Shown here: positions 51,901 to 61,617 of the stretch, piece after piece
How the letters are laid out: each line of letters begins with the position of its first letter
Position numbering within the stretch: the first letter of the stretch is position 1
Assembly (NCBI GenBank): GCA_039621445.1
Contig: CP154955.1
Coordinates: 21,751,823-21,815,822 of the forward strand
Reading direction: 5' to 3'
DNA from: Euglena gracilis
Taxonomy: Eukaryota; Euglenida; Euglenophyceae; Euglenales
Length of the DNA stretch: 64,000 nt
Notes under the pieces: generated by a model
Databases searched by the model: none
What the model saw: only the letters and a program-made list of their open reading frames with translations
What the model was told of the DNA's origin: nothing
Translations under genes and position numbers: made by a program

Positions 51901-54900
51901 TCCTGGATTTGAAGGCCGGATTTGGGGCTCAGGCATGAGCATACATCAAGAGATTACTGTACAATGTTCATTTGTTGAGTCAGTTGGTGAAGGTGGAGAA
52001 GGGGACTGTTCTTGAGGGGGTATTAATTGGGGGGGGGGGGGCACTAATTAAGCACCCCCCTTTCCAAAAAGAAAATTATGGCAACTATTGCAAGGAGGAA
52101 TCCAAGCAATACCAGCCTGGCTCCCTGGGGAGGTGGTCCTATAAGCACCTGGTTCACCATCTAAGAAGGGGAAGGAATATCAATAGCACAATGAATTATC
52201 ATTCCCTTTGTTGTGAGTTCCAAAATGATATGAATTTTAATTTTTTGAATTATTTGCATGTCTCCAACATCACAAATGAATTGGGCAAACCGCATTCGAC
52301 GTAATTCTTTTGGTGCACTCCAACCTCAAGACTATCAAAATTAACTGTTTGCTGTCCACATTAACAAAAGACAGCGGCTGTCATTACCTGAATGGCTTCA
52401 GTTGTTCGCAAAAAAAAAGTTGTGCAACATTGCGCAAAGAGAAATACTTGCTCTGCCAAATTTCCCACACAAACCAAAACTGTATATCCACTTTTTCTTG
52501 GGTTTGCCATTATGTGGGTGTCACAACGCTCAAATCATCCACAAGCAGTGGCAGAAAAATAAAACATCCATCAAACTCAGTTTTGCAATTCCCACAAAAC
52601 TGTACTCCGTTGTAACAACCACACAAGACTTATTGTTGGATGGATTAATTAGGCAGAACAGAAATATTTCATCAGGTAGAACAAAATAATAATATTATTA
52701 TCATTTATGATAAAGTTTAAATCGAGAGAGTTTATGATAAATCCACTTCACAGCGTTCAGGCTTTGCAAACAAAACAAAAACGAAGCAACACATTTCTAC
52801 ATATGGGATAAAAATGGAGCCCCAAACTTATCGTGGGGTGCTGTGGGGTGGGGGTGAGAAGGGTGGATGTGGGGGATCAGGTTCGTGTGGGGTGACAATG
52901 GGGGTGAGGGGTGTCTCGGGTGACATTGGGGGGTCCATGGTATTATATTTCCCGCTGCAAATGCTGCAAAAAAAGACGGGGTGCCAGACTTTGGAATTGG
53001 CAATATTAAAAGAAATCTCTAATTTTTGGATCCAATGGGTTCAGTTTCGACAACAAGCTGCCAGCACCTGCCAACGTCCACCTGCGGCCCCAGAAATTGC
53101 TCAGAGATGTGGAAAGGTAGGGCTGGTTCATCCCATCGGACAAGGGCACTTGGAGAACCTTGGACGTAGCTAAATGACAGCAGCCATTGCCATTGTCAAA
53201 GAATGGCGAGTAACGGTTTTTGACAGACAAATACTCATCAGCATAAAAAATATAATACCTAATAATTTTGGGCTTTATCGATCTAAATTCTACATTGACT
53301 TGGTTGACCAATATTGCAGCTGAAAGATATGTCCTCGAATGTTCGTCACTGCGGAAACTGGCTTCTTAGGCTAAAATTGAGACCCTTTTGGTCTTTATAT
53401 CAGTCATAAAATGGCCGATTTGAAAACTATTCCAAAATGGGCATTGGGGGCAGGTACAGCTGACTGGAGGTGGAAAAACATCGGTTGGGGAAAAATGCTG
53501 GGTACAGGGGCGGGTTGCTATCCCCCAAGCTTTCCAATTCCCAACAAACACTCAAATCCATTGGATTTTGAATGGGTTTATGACATCCAACAGCTAATAA
53601 TATGCACTTAAGAAAGACAAAGCTAAATCTTCAATATCATGCAACATGCAAAATGGGTAAACCCCCCCCCAAATAATACCTCCCGGGGTATTATTTTTTC
53701 GCCCGAAGTCCCTGGCCTGGGGGGGGGGGTATTATTTGGGGGGGGGGGTAATAGCACCCCAAAATTTTGGAAATTTTTCGAAGTCCCGTAGGAGCCAAAA
53801 TAGCGCCTCTTGTCTTCTTTGAGTCATTTTTTGCACTTTCTTATAAAATTTACCATTTTTTGGAGGTCAGATGATCCAGAAAAATCTGACTTTTTCGTAA
53901 TTTGTTGTCAGAGATTGTGATTTTTACCTACATTTTCAGGTCAAAATCCGGGCCTTTGGCTCGAAATCGGGGGTGGGGGGATTAACCCGATCGCCGAAGT
54001 CGGACCCCAAGGGGGGGGGGGGGCATTATTTGGGGGGGATTATTTGGAGGGAGGGTTTACAAGGCATGAGGTAATATGGGATTCCGATTTTGCGATAAAC
54101 TCTCCCCTGCACTTGCCAAAGGCTGGGCTGCTTCCGGTGTACTGCACACAGATATGGAGATACATGATGAGGGAGAGGAAGACATTATACAGCACAGGGA
54201 ACCCATCATGACTGAGTTGACTTATGCCATAGGTGCAGAGGCCTAGGCCACAAAACTTCGCAAACATCTCCAGATAAGTGGGACAGGTACACCTATTCCA
54301 ACACCCCACAGAGGATGGACACTTGTGTCCACAGGGAATAAGCAAAATTTAAGCAAACAGACAGAATTAGTGATGGTCATGGTTGTGTTGTGCCGTTGAC
54401 CTGGAAAAAGGGAAACAACACAACGATAATATGAGTTGGCTGTCCAACAATCTTGTTCCAGAGCAATGTCATTGCTTTCAGTTCTGGCTCATCTTGTTCA
54501 ATTTTCTTTCTTCCTTCATCCACTTATCCTCCATCATGATATTCCATCATAAGACAATTACCAAGCTGCTGGGGTGAATATTTTCGCAAAAAATATACAG
54601 GATATACGCAAAATATGTGGAAATATGCAATTTTTCCAACTGGGCCATATTAGGACAATTTCAGGTGACCCATCTGGCAAATCATTTCAATCCATTTTGG
54701 GCTGCTTTAGCCCAGAAGCCACAATCAGCTGTTTGCGGAACATTTTTGACTACTTCGAGCCTTTTTGAGTCCATTCAGACGAGTTTTGAATACTTTCTGG
54801 CTATTTTTGGCCGTTTTCAGCAAATTAAGATGATTTTGCAATGGAAAATGGCCCAAATAACCAAAATAACAGCTGAGGTCCCAAAGAAGCAGTGGTCCCA

Positions 54901-57900
54901 AATGAGTTTAAAATGGCCCACAGTTGCTAAGAACAGCCCAAAATGGCCTGAGATTGGCAAAAAGTGGTCAAAAATGGAAAGAAAGCAAATGACCTAAAAT
55001 GGTTGCAAGAAATTCAAACGGCCCCAGTAAGATGCAAAAAACACGCAGAAAATATGTGGGTATGGTAAAATGTGCGGCGGGAAAATCCTGAATGCCCTCA
55101 GAATATGTGCTGAATACAGGCAAAATATGCGCCTTTTGGCCAAAAAAAAAAGAAATATGAGCCAATTATGCAAAATGTGTGCAAAATATGTGCTTGGCAT
55201 ATTTCCCCCTTGCAAAATGCTTCAGAAATCTTTTGGAAATTGGAAATGCTGGTCTTACCAAAATTCATTTGAGACATCGGTGTCCCTGAAAGAGGAATAA
55301 AACCCGACCCCCCCCCACATTTAGACCGACCACCCGTTTATACCAACTCCCCCCATTTATACCGACCCCCCCCCCCGGAAAAATCAGAAGAAATACATTT
55401 CTACCGACTCCCCCATTTACACCAACCCCCTGGAGAAAGAAAAAGCGAAAATCCATTTATACCGACCCCCTCTCTTTCATCCAGTGAGCACCAAAATAAA
55501 GCACAGAATAGCACAAGGAGGTCACAATAAACACAAAAAGGCACTCAGGCTCACCCCAGCGTCCACTTTTTTGGCGAAATGTGAACAGATGGATTGTTGG
55601 TTTTTTTGGGGCTGGACGCCGAAACAGGGAATATGAAGAATGCAAAATACCTCGTCCCTGTCCCCCCCCCCCAGTCAAGCGCCTTGACCCATTTATACCG
55701 ACACCCCACCATTTACACTGAACCCGGCTGGGATTTCAAAAAATGTAAAAGTGACATACCAACCCGTCAATGTAAATGGGGGGGGGTTGGTTATTTCCGC
55801 TGCGTTTTTTGTATTGCACACTGGCTTCTCCAATAATGACATGTCTCAATGTCATGTTCACATGTCTCAATTAACGCAGGACATTTTTGCCTGAACCGGT
55901 GAGACACCAACATGATCCAATGGCCATACACTTTCATCTCTTTTTTCAGTGCACTTAGAACATTTTCACCCTGTTGATGTCCCTGCCAATTAGTCCAGCA
56001 GGCAGCGGGTTCCTCACCCCCAGCACAATTTCTGGCTGGTGTTGCTGGGGGTGGTTTTATGATTATTTGCAATATTTTTTTCAAATTTGTTTTTCCCCTA
56101 ATTTGGCAGAGAAAAGATGTCCCATATGAGATGCCTTTTGGCCAATCTGGGCCATATGGGCCATTGGTCGCCGTGGGTTCATTATTAGGGCATATTCGGC
56201 TGGTTTGGGACTATTTTGGGCATCAGCGGATTGTTCGTCATTTTGGGATACTTTGAGCTTGATTCTCACAAATTTTGCCACTGGTTGGCAGCTTTGGACT
56301 AGTTAAAGGCATTTTTGACCGATTTTCCACTATTTTTGGGTTGTTTTGGGAAATCCACATCCCACACGGCACTAAATTGGCCGTCTCCGACGCAATTCTT
56401 GGTATTAGGACAACACTGTGCATGCCACCCCAATAAAACTGCCATCGATGGGGGAGAGCGCCTTTTTGGAAGAGGTGGACTGGACCAACTTGAACCACTT
56501 CGGAAACAGCCATTGCATTCAAATCTCAACGGGGTGAATCCCAGGAACTCTGAATGATTGCCGAAATTCCCAGACATAAAACAGGTTCCAAATTTGACTC
56601 CAACAGATTAGGGCCCATTTACTCATAAAACAGCAAGACCCTGGAGTGATTGCGCAGTAGGTACCCCCCCCCCCCGCTTTGTCGATGACCGGGTACCTGC
56701 AACCTGCGACCGGGAGTGGTCGTTAGACCCACCTAACCTGCAACCTGCGACCGGGGGGTGGTCGTTATAGTGGGGTGGTCGTGCGACAAGGGGGGGGGGA
56801 TAATTATTAAACAAACAACAACAACAGCAGCAGCAGCAACAAATTAACCTCAACAAGCAGAACCTGCATCTCAAAAACGATTCCTGGTTCAGTTGCAAAC
56901 CTCAAGGGAGAGAATAATGCAACAAAAACAGTAGGGGGGGGATTCAGATGTCGCGGAATAGCAAGCAAATATTGAGAAGGGTCACATATGGGACCTGCTG
57001 GACTTCCGCCAAGTCAAATATTTACAAAAATCAGCCTTGTTTTGGAGGAAGGGGTGTGCAGGGTTCGATATAAGGACAGGTGGGGGGGGTCCGGACCCCC
57101 CCCCTGCGGGCCAGGAGGGGGGGGGGGGGGGGGACACCCCCCACCTAAACAGGTGCGCGGTCAGGGTGGCCGAAAATTTTTGACCCCCCAAAACGACCAA
57201 AAGTGCCATTTTGGGCACTTTTTGGGCAAAAATGTGCCAAAAATGCAAAAATTTTCGGCGCAAAGCGCCGGAGGAAAAAATTGACCCTTTTGGGGGGGGG
57301 TCCTGGTCCGGACCCCCCTGGCAGGTGGGGGGGGGGTGGTCCGGACCCCCCCTGCGGGCCAGGAGGGGGGGGGGGACACCCCCCACCTAAACCATGTACG
57401 CCCTCCTTGTATCAAACCCTGGGGGTGTGGGGGCTGAGGATTGCAAGGGGGGGGGGGTATTGAAAATGCAAACTCAGGTGACGAAACCTACGTACAACAG
57501 GCGGTGAAATCTGGTTGTGCGCGTAAGGGGAAATTTACATTAATTGTGTAGATACACCACACAAATATATGCATCATGAATATGATACAATTCGGCACAC
57601 ACGAATATCAGACCACTCCTGTCGTGGGACCTGGGAATAAGGGATCCGGTCCCATTTGTATGGGAGGCGCCCCTCCCATACAAGTGGGACCCCGGGGATG
57701 GGGTATGGGGATGCCAGGTAGAGGTAGAGGTCAAAATCCTCTACCTCTATCTGACCCGCCTCTACCTCTATCTCTACCTCTATGTCACCTCTATGTCCAT
57801 AAAATGTCATAAACTGGCACCAATAAAGGCCACAAAAGGCTCCAAATGCCTCAAATTTGGCCAATTAGCATCTCAACGCATCTTATTTAGGTTAGGAATG

Positions 57901-59838
57901 AGAAAAAATATCCGGATGGGTGGTTTCAAAAATTGTCATAAGAGATTTGTAACAAGAATGGCCAATTTCTGATTTTTTCCATAAAATTGCCTTCGTTCGG
58001 CATAAGTTTTCTTTGATAAGCCACTTTCCTTAAAAGTTTGACCTTGAGGTGACATAGAGGGATAGTAGAGGTAGAGGTGACCTCTACCTCTACCTCTACC
58101 TCTACCTCTATCCCTCTACCTCTATCCAGCCCTGCAAAGATACACCTTGTCAAAACAAAAGGAAAAAAACAGAATCCCAATATCCCCCTGCAACCTCCAG
58201 TATCGATATTGATCAAAGAAGAAAACCGCTTTCCAAGAGAAAACGTATTCTTAAAAAATCTGCCTGGCACCTGAAAAGTTTGCCTACAGGCGGCAAAAAA
58301 AAACTTGCCGAAGCCCATAATCTTCAAAATGAATTTGCCCAGAGGTTGCAGCAAACCTTGCTCTGTGTCCCAGGAATGTTAGTATTATTCCCTGAAAATG
58401 AGCATTTCATGTACTTTGACTCAATGGGGAAGCTTCACGTGCACCAATGGCACGTTATGTCATTTCTGCGTAAATAAAAAAAGAACATCTGTGCGAAATA
58501 GCAGATCTAAGAGCAGTTTGGGAAAAATGCAAAGATTTTGGTTTATCATAAACCCTCCCCCCAATATAACCCTCCCAAATATAACCCCCCCAAATATGAC
58601 CTCCCGGGTTCCGACTCGGGATCCAAGCTATAAACTCCCCCTCCTCCCAGCAATACCAAAGGAGGGGATTCCTGGATTTGTGATCTTCACGGGCAAGGTT
58701 TTTGGCTTCACAGACATGGGCACTGAAAACAATTTCCTTGTGGAAAATACCCAAGCATCATAAAAATGTGCAATACACTAGAACAAAAAGGCATTTTATA
58801 TGCACTTCCAGGCATGAAACGTGAGAAGGAAAAAACTCGTTATTTTCACGGTGTGTTTTGTTTTTGTCCGCCCCCCCCGGCCCTGGGCTTTTGGACTTCG
58901 GGCGAAAAATAATACCCCGGGTTACATTTGGGGGGTTGCACACATCATTGACAACACTTTCAAACTTTTTGGTGTCATTTTTTGTGAGCAGATGCACATA
59001 AATATATGGGAAATGCAAACACGCTTGGGGTGGCGGTGCAAAATTGAGGGGTATTCGGCGCTTTTGGAATCTGTGGTTGCATTGCCTGTCGTTTCGAAAT
59101 TGAAACTGGTTCTACCCCAACTTTTCAATCCGAGAAATCAAATGTCCAGTGGAAATGAGGCGTTTGAAATGTCCAATGAAATGAGGTCATTTTCCTTGCT
59201 TTGAAATTGAACCATTCCTCAAAACAACAGCTGGACTTTCATCCGTGACACCATGATTGGTATCTCCATGTGGAAGAATGGGGAGAAGCATCACCACTGC
59301 AAATTTGTGAAAAGCTGAAAACTGGCACAAAGGACCTCGGCCAATCCCAAAAGCCATCACCTTGAGGCAGGATGTCCACTTCAACCTGTATACCTGCAGA
59401 CAGCCTAACATAACATGCAAATCACAGAATCTTGGTTTGTGCATGAATTGGAAAACCCATTGACTGATTGTGCTATGTGACACCCAAACTAATTACTTGA
59501 TGTGAGGGCATTGCTCCCCCCAAGGGATACACCATGGCACCCCCTCTGGAGCTCATTGGATAAATTTTGTGGTTGGGCATTTTTTGTGTCAACTTCAGTT
59601 TCTTTCAGACCTCCATGTGGACGGGGTGATGAAATTGCAGGAGGGCTGTCCCCTGCTGCAATTTGACCTGAGCCCAAGTGCAGCAGACCCCCAAAGAGTT
59701 AGCCCACCTTGGAAACCTCTTCTTCGCTAAGAATTCTTCCAGCTCTTTTCCCTTCCGCAGCTTTATTATGCTGCCACAATAGGGCAAAGATGTTGGCAAA
59801 GATGTTGCTAGCCTTTGGTGTGATTGCTGTTGTGTGAA
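45840..59838 (-). CDS. Wax-synthase-like acyltransferase gene (span, 8 exons)
   Basis: Exons: 59,838-59,708; 59,393-59,250; 54,267-54,117; 53,169-53,068; 50,306-50,229; 49,808-49,675; 48,951-48,787; 45,968-45,840. All joins are phase-compatible and give about 344 codons, close to plant wax synthases (about 340-350), although a start codon is not located. Family signatures appear in the expected order: GIGRGPL; a membrane segment (FPVLYNVFLSLIMYLHICV); PYLSTSLSNFWGRRW; LRDVVYDP; FLVSGIMHEYIL with the putative catalytic His; LLFFVVHG; and a C-terminal FYPPIF. The known family role is transfer of acyl chains to fatty alcohols or related acceptors at the ER membrane, making wax or steryl esters. 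The substrate here is not predictable. Introns carry several small transposons. Confidence 0.75.
46031..46245 (+). mobile_element. TA-flanked C-run MITE, short variant
   Basis: Starts with A, a C9 run and AAATAACCTGGCGGGGTGCC. Ends GCCAGGTAATTTGG plus a G run and T. TA lies outside both ends (46,029-46,030; 46,246-46,247). It belongs to the same superfamily as 26,568 and 41,610 but has different subterminal sequence. It lies 62 bp upstream of the last exon's acceptor, inside the intron. Confidence 0.7.
46248..48786. other. Intron of the wax-synthase-like gene
   Basis: Holds a CAGTCAGTCAC repeat (46,590-46,680), an A-rich segment (47,160-47,440) and C-run/G-run blocks (47,900-48,240). No exon is supported. 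Confidence 0.5.
48787..48951 (-). CDS. Wax-synthase-like gene, exon 7
   Basis: Acceptor TTTTCGGTTGGACCAG; 55 codons, phase 0 at both ends. The product GEGRRAATGFWSGQMLLFFV, VHGVAVAAERVAKVAW… is a membrane segment with the FF(V/L)xHG block that follows the MHE motif in the family. The donor (TGTGGG|GTCCAC) is weak, so the 3' end may shift by a few nucleotides. Confidence 0.7.
48952..49674. other. Intron of the wax-synthase-like gene
   Basis: No repeat family or exon recognised. A short TCATCATTGTCGTCATCGTC run occurs at about 49,515. Confidence 0.4.
49675..49808 (-). CDS. Wax-synthase-like gene, exon 6 (MHE motif)
   Basis: A good acceptor (TTTTGTTCCGTCGTGTATGACAG). The product ends SRKVLGSLMAFLVSGIMHEY, ILWLKGDP. 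The His in SGIMHE is the putative catalytic residue of this membrane acyltransferase family. Two leading nucleotides complete the codon from exon 5. The donor (GATCCT|GTCGAA) is weak but is the one that keeps the frame into exon 7. Confidence 0.75.
50229..50306 (-). CDS. Wax-synthase-like gene, exon 5
   Basis: 78 nt encoding NLVASSSLRDVVYDPIREGR, LVPK, matching the region after FWGRRW in the family (…SxLRxxVYxP…). The exon enters and leaves in phase 1; the donor is CCGAAAG|GTCACC. The NL directly after the splice has the spacing seen in plant proteins if the six residues contributed at the junction are an insertion. Confidence 0.7.
50307..53067. other. Intron of the wax-synthase-like gene
   Basis: Contains C-run blocks (50,455-50,560; 50,880-50,900) and a cluster of AAATATAAAG / TATATTTGGGG motifs flanked by C or G runs (51,310-51,700). 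The cluster resembles the ends of the TA-flanked MITEs. No further exon was recognised. Confidence 0.45.
53068..53169 (-). CDS. Wax-synthase-like gene, exon 4 (FWGRRW motif)
   Basis: The acceptor GCTGCTGTCATTTAG is followed by TSKVLQVPLSDGMNQ and the diagnostic PYLSTSLSNFWGRRW, one of the most conserved blocks of plant wax synthases. The donor TTGGCAG|GTGCTG leaves phase 1, which fits exon 5. This exon anchors the gene identification. Confidence 0.85.
53660..54057 (+). mobile_element. TA-flanked C-run MITE, 398 bp
   Basis: Begins AA with a long C run and AAATAATACCTCCC. Ends GGATTATTTGGAGGGAGGGT. TA lies directly outside both ends (53,658-53,659; 54,058-54,059). A second internal GCATTATTTGGGGGGG suggests a nested or duplicated end. 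It is inserted in the intron between exons 3 and 4. Confidence 0.7.
54117..54267 (-). CDS. Wax-synthase-like gene, exon 3
   Basis: The product MFAKFCGLGLCTYG … FPVLYNVFLSLIMYLHICVQ is a transmembrane segment like the one before PYLSTSL in the family. The 3' end is best explained by a GC donor (CCTTTG|GCAAGT, an optimal GC-AG consensus), which joins exon 4 in phase 1. The acceptor is CCACTTATCTGGAG; an alternative start at 54,292 is possible. Confidence 0.6.
54570..55212. repeat. GCATATTT-rich element, second copy
   Basis: The left part has CGCAAAATATGTGGAAATATGC. The right part has AAATATGCGCC, AAAATATGTGC and CATATTTCCCCC. The outer sides are roughly inverted, as at 5,861-6,585. Boundaries are approximate. 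Confidence 0.45.
55301..55790. repeat. CCCCCATTTATACCGAC clusters
   Basis: At least five imperfect copies of CCCCCATTTATACCGAC lie at 55,301-55,475, and more at 55,680-55,790, where an inverted AATGTAAATGGGGGG also occurs. A related cluster is at 61,524-61,617. These are likely ends of one or more C-run element families. Confidence 0.6.
56661..56801 (-). repeat. GGTTGCAGGT dispersed repeat, copy d (inverted)
   Basis: Starts with a C13 run and TTTGTCGATGACC. Two ACCTGCAACCTGCGACCGG units follow. It ends GGTCGTGCGACAAGG with a G run. The ends are inverted (TTGTCG…GACC versus GGTC…CGACAA), giving a 141-bp foldback-like element. Confidence 0.7.
57059..57421 (+). mobile_element. hAT-like MITE with CAGGG ends
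   Basis: Starts CAGGGTTCGATATAAGGA and ends with the inverse of CAGGGTTTGATACAAGGA (16 of 18 match). It is flanked by perfect 8-bp copies of GGGGTGTG at 57,051-57,058 and 57,422-57,429. CAGGG termini with 8-bp duplications are the hAT hallmark (known). The 363-bp interior is non-coding with long C and G runs and a GGCGCAAAGCGCC palindrome also found in the CATACATCTCT family. It lies in an intron of the wax-synthase-like gene. Confidence 0.9.
57716..58127. repeat. CCTCTA hexamer arrays, inverted pair
   Basis: CCTCTACCTCTATC units lie at 57,736-57,795 and 58,077-58,127. Each is preceded by the complementary GGTAGAGGTAGAGG (57,717 and 58,067), forming local palindromes. The 250-bp spacer has no feature. 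Confidence 0.8.
58128..59249. other. Intron sequence with C-run fragments
   Basis: Short AAATATAACCCCCC motifs at 58,560-58,600 and an AATAATACCCCGGG motif near 58,905 are related to the TA-flanked MITE ends. No exon supported. Confidence 0.35.
59250..59393 (-). CDS. Wax-synthase-like gene, exon 2 (GRGPL motif)
   Basis: The acceptor GTTAGGCTGTCTGCAG is followed in phase 0 by VYRLKWTSCLKVMAFGIGRG, PLCQ and FHKFAVVMLLPILPHG. The (A/G)FGxGPL block and the following LPI are conserved in plant wax synthases. The donor (CATGGT|GTCACG, or two nucleotides earlier) is uncertain. Confidence 0.75.
59708..59838 (-). CDS. Wax-synthase-like gene, first exon recognised
   Basis: The acceptor TTTATTCATTTTAG and donor TCCAAG|GTGGGC bracket 131 nt encoding SNIFANIFALLWQHNKAAEG, KRAGRILSEEEVSK. 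It ends in phase 0, as exon 2 requires. It starts inside a codon, so at least one further exon with the start codon lies at higher coordinates and was not found. Confidence 0.5.
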
Positions 59839-59893
59839 CTAAAATGAATAAATAAAATAGGGTCCACCGCAAAAATGGAATCCTAACTTTTTG

Positions 59894-59968
59894 GTCGCCT
59901 CCGCGGAGGCTCTGGGTAACCAGCCTCAGCAAAGGCTCCAAGGACCAGCCTCCGCGGAGGCTCAGGAA
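59894..59968. repeat. Palindromic GCCTCCGCGGAGGC cluster
   Basis: Two perfect CCTCCGCGGAGG palindromes flank a related AGCCTCAGCAAAGGCTCC. A larger cluster lies at 61,041-61,172. Confidence 0.8.
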
Positions 59969-60121
59969 GCCAATTTTGCCAGAGCATGTTGTGAACATAG
60001 CAATGAACAGGAATTTGGCTTTTTTTTGTGTTATAAAGAGAGACATTTTTCAATGTCAAACACAGCGACTGCATTTACACAGAGGATGCAAAGAATTCAC
60101 GGTCTTTGGAAGCCAACATAG

Positions 60122-60548
60122 AGCTTAAAAACAAACTGAAAACGAAATTTATTCAGCCAGAATTGTACCTAAATTATCCAGGGCCAGAATAATACCCAAA
60201 ATTGTGATCCCGGTGGGATTCGCCTGAACTTTTAATCCTGCTGGGATTGCACTGGAGTGCATGGTCTACCAGGTGAACCAACAGTCACTTGGGAGGGGAG
60301 GTGGTCGGCAAATTGCATGCCAGCATGGATGTCATGATGCAAAACAAATGTATTTCACGTGGATGTCACGTGGAATCCAAAGTGGCGTCCCTTTGGATGT
60401 ACCCGGGGGAGGGGGGAGGGGGGAAGGGGGCCTGCGGCCCCCTCCCCCCCCCAGACCCCCCTTCCACTACCCCCCCTTCCCCTCTCCCCCCTATACCCCC
60501 CACCACCCCCCCCCTCGCTCCCCAATAACAGAATCCTTTTGTGTGGAC
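60122..60548. other. Non-coding, C-run-rich
   Basis: A poly-C/poly-G rich stretch (60,400-60,525) without gene or recognised repeat ends. Confidence 0.4.
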
Positions 60549-60728
60549 AAAGTATGGTGGACGTGGCGTAAATAGCAAACAAATAAACGGTAAAATCAAA
60601 TCAGGTGGACGTGGCGTTCTTGTGGCAAATGGACAAATGGTTTGGAACAAGTTTGGTGGAAATGGCGTAAATAGCAAATGGGTGAAGGGTCTATGCCACA
60701 TCAGGTGGACATGGCGTTCGTGTGGTGG
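60549..60728 (+). repeat. Two-part tandem repeat, about 102-bp period
   Basis: TGGTGGACGTGGCGTAAATA (60,552) and AGGTGGACGTGGCGTTCTTG (60,603) recur in the same order at 60,654 and 60,704 with small changes. Half-units are about 51 bp. Confidence 0.8.
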
Positions 60729-61040
60729 GGGGTATGGGCATGTGTGTGAGAAAAAATGTTCTCTTTTTTTTTGTGGGGATGTGGGCGGTGTTGGAGTGAA
60801 AAACAAAATTTAAATTTTTTGGGGGGGTATGGGAACAAAAATGGGGGGAAAATTGCGGGGTTGGGGTTGGGGGCAACCCCCCCCAAATGATGGTTTCTTT
60901 ATTTCCTTTCTTGCAGCGGGTTGGGGGTGAAAAAAAATAAAAAAAATTCTTCTTCTTCTGGGCATTACTGTGGTAGTGGGGAGGGGTGTGGGGTGTGTAG
61001 GGGGGGGTTGGGACACGTGGCCCGCGTGCAAAACTGGTTG
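60729..61040. other. No feature recognised
   Basis: T- and G-run-rich sequence without gene support. Confidence 0.3.
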
Positions 61041-61172
61041 CCTCCGCAGAGCCTCTGCGAAGGCTCCGCAGGTAACTAGCCTCCGCGGAGGCTCCATGGA
61101 GGCGAAGGTAGCCAGCCTCCGCAGAGGCTAAGATAACCAGCCTCTGCAGAGGCTCCGAGGCAACCAGGCTCC
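61041..61172. repeat. Palindromic GCCTCCGCGGAGGC cluster, large
   Basis: At least five 14-16 bp palindromes of the type CCTC(C/T)GC(G/A)GAGG, separated by CAAGGTAGCCAG-like linkers. They could fold into a row of hairpins. They are similar to 59,894-59,968. Confidence 0.8.
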
Positions 61173-61523
61173 GTCCCAAAATTAGGCATTTGCTTCCAAC
61201 TTTTGGAGTTTGCTCCTCAAATTGAGTGTTTTCATCCGAAAATTTGGTGTTGGCACCCAAAAATTACAAAATTAGGCATTTGCCACCTGAAAGTTAAAAT
61301 TTGCACCCAAAATGTTTGCCACCAGAAATTGGATATTACACCCAAAATTCAGCATTTGCCCCCGAAAATGAAGCATTTGCATCCCAAATTAGGCATTTGT
61401 CACTCAAAGTTAGGAATTGGCCGACCAAATTGGGCATTTGCCAATTGAAATTGCCTTGCTGACATCAACCCGCTTCCGTCACGCCATCGGCCCGCCGTCG
61501 GCCAGCCGTGTGCTCCCCCTGAA
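61173..61523. repeat. AGGCATTTG-like degenerate repeats
   Basis: Irregular repeats of (A/G)GGCATTTGC(C/A)ACC-type words, about every 25-35 bp between 61,180 and 61,445. Non-coding. Confidence 0.45.
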
Positions 61524-61617
61524 ACCGACCCCCCCGTCTAAACCAACCCCCTCCAGGATTTCCGCCAACCCAAAAGTCCTAAACCGACGGGTGGGTTTAA
61601 ATGGGGGGGGGGTTTAA
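61524..61617. repeat. CCGACCCCCCC cluster
   Basis: AAACCGACCCCCCCGTCTAA and further AACCAACCCCC and TAAACCGACGGG words end in GGTTTAAATGG and a G run. The ends are inverted. Related to 55.3-55.8 kb. Confidence 0.5.

Larger units (their letters stand above)
54268..59249. other. Large intron of the wax-synthase-like gene
   Basis: About 5 kb filled with small elements, listed separately: GCATATTT cluster, CCGACC clusters, a GGTTGCAGGT copy, a hAT-like MITE and CCTCTA repeats. An additional small exon cannot be excluded. Confidence 0.45.
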
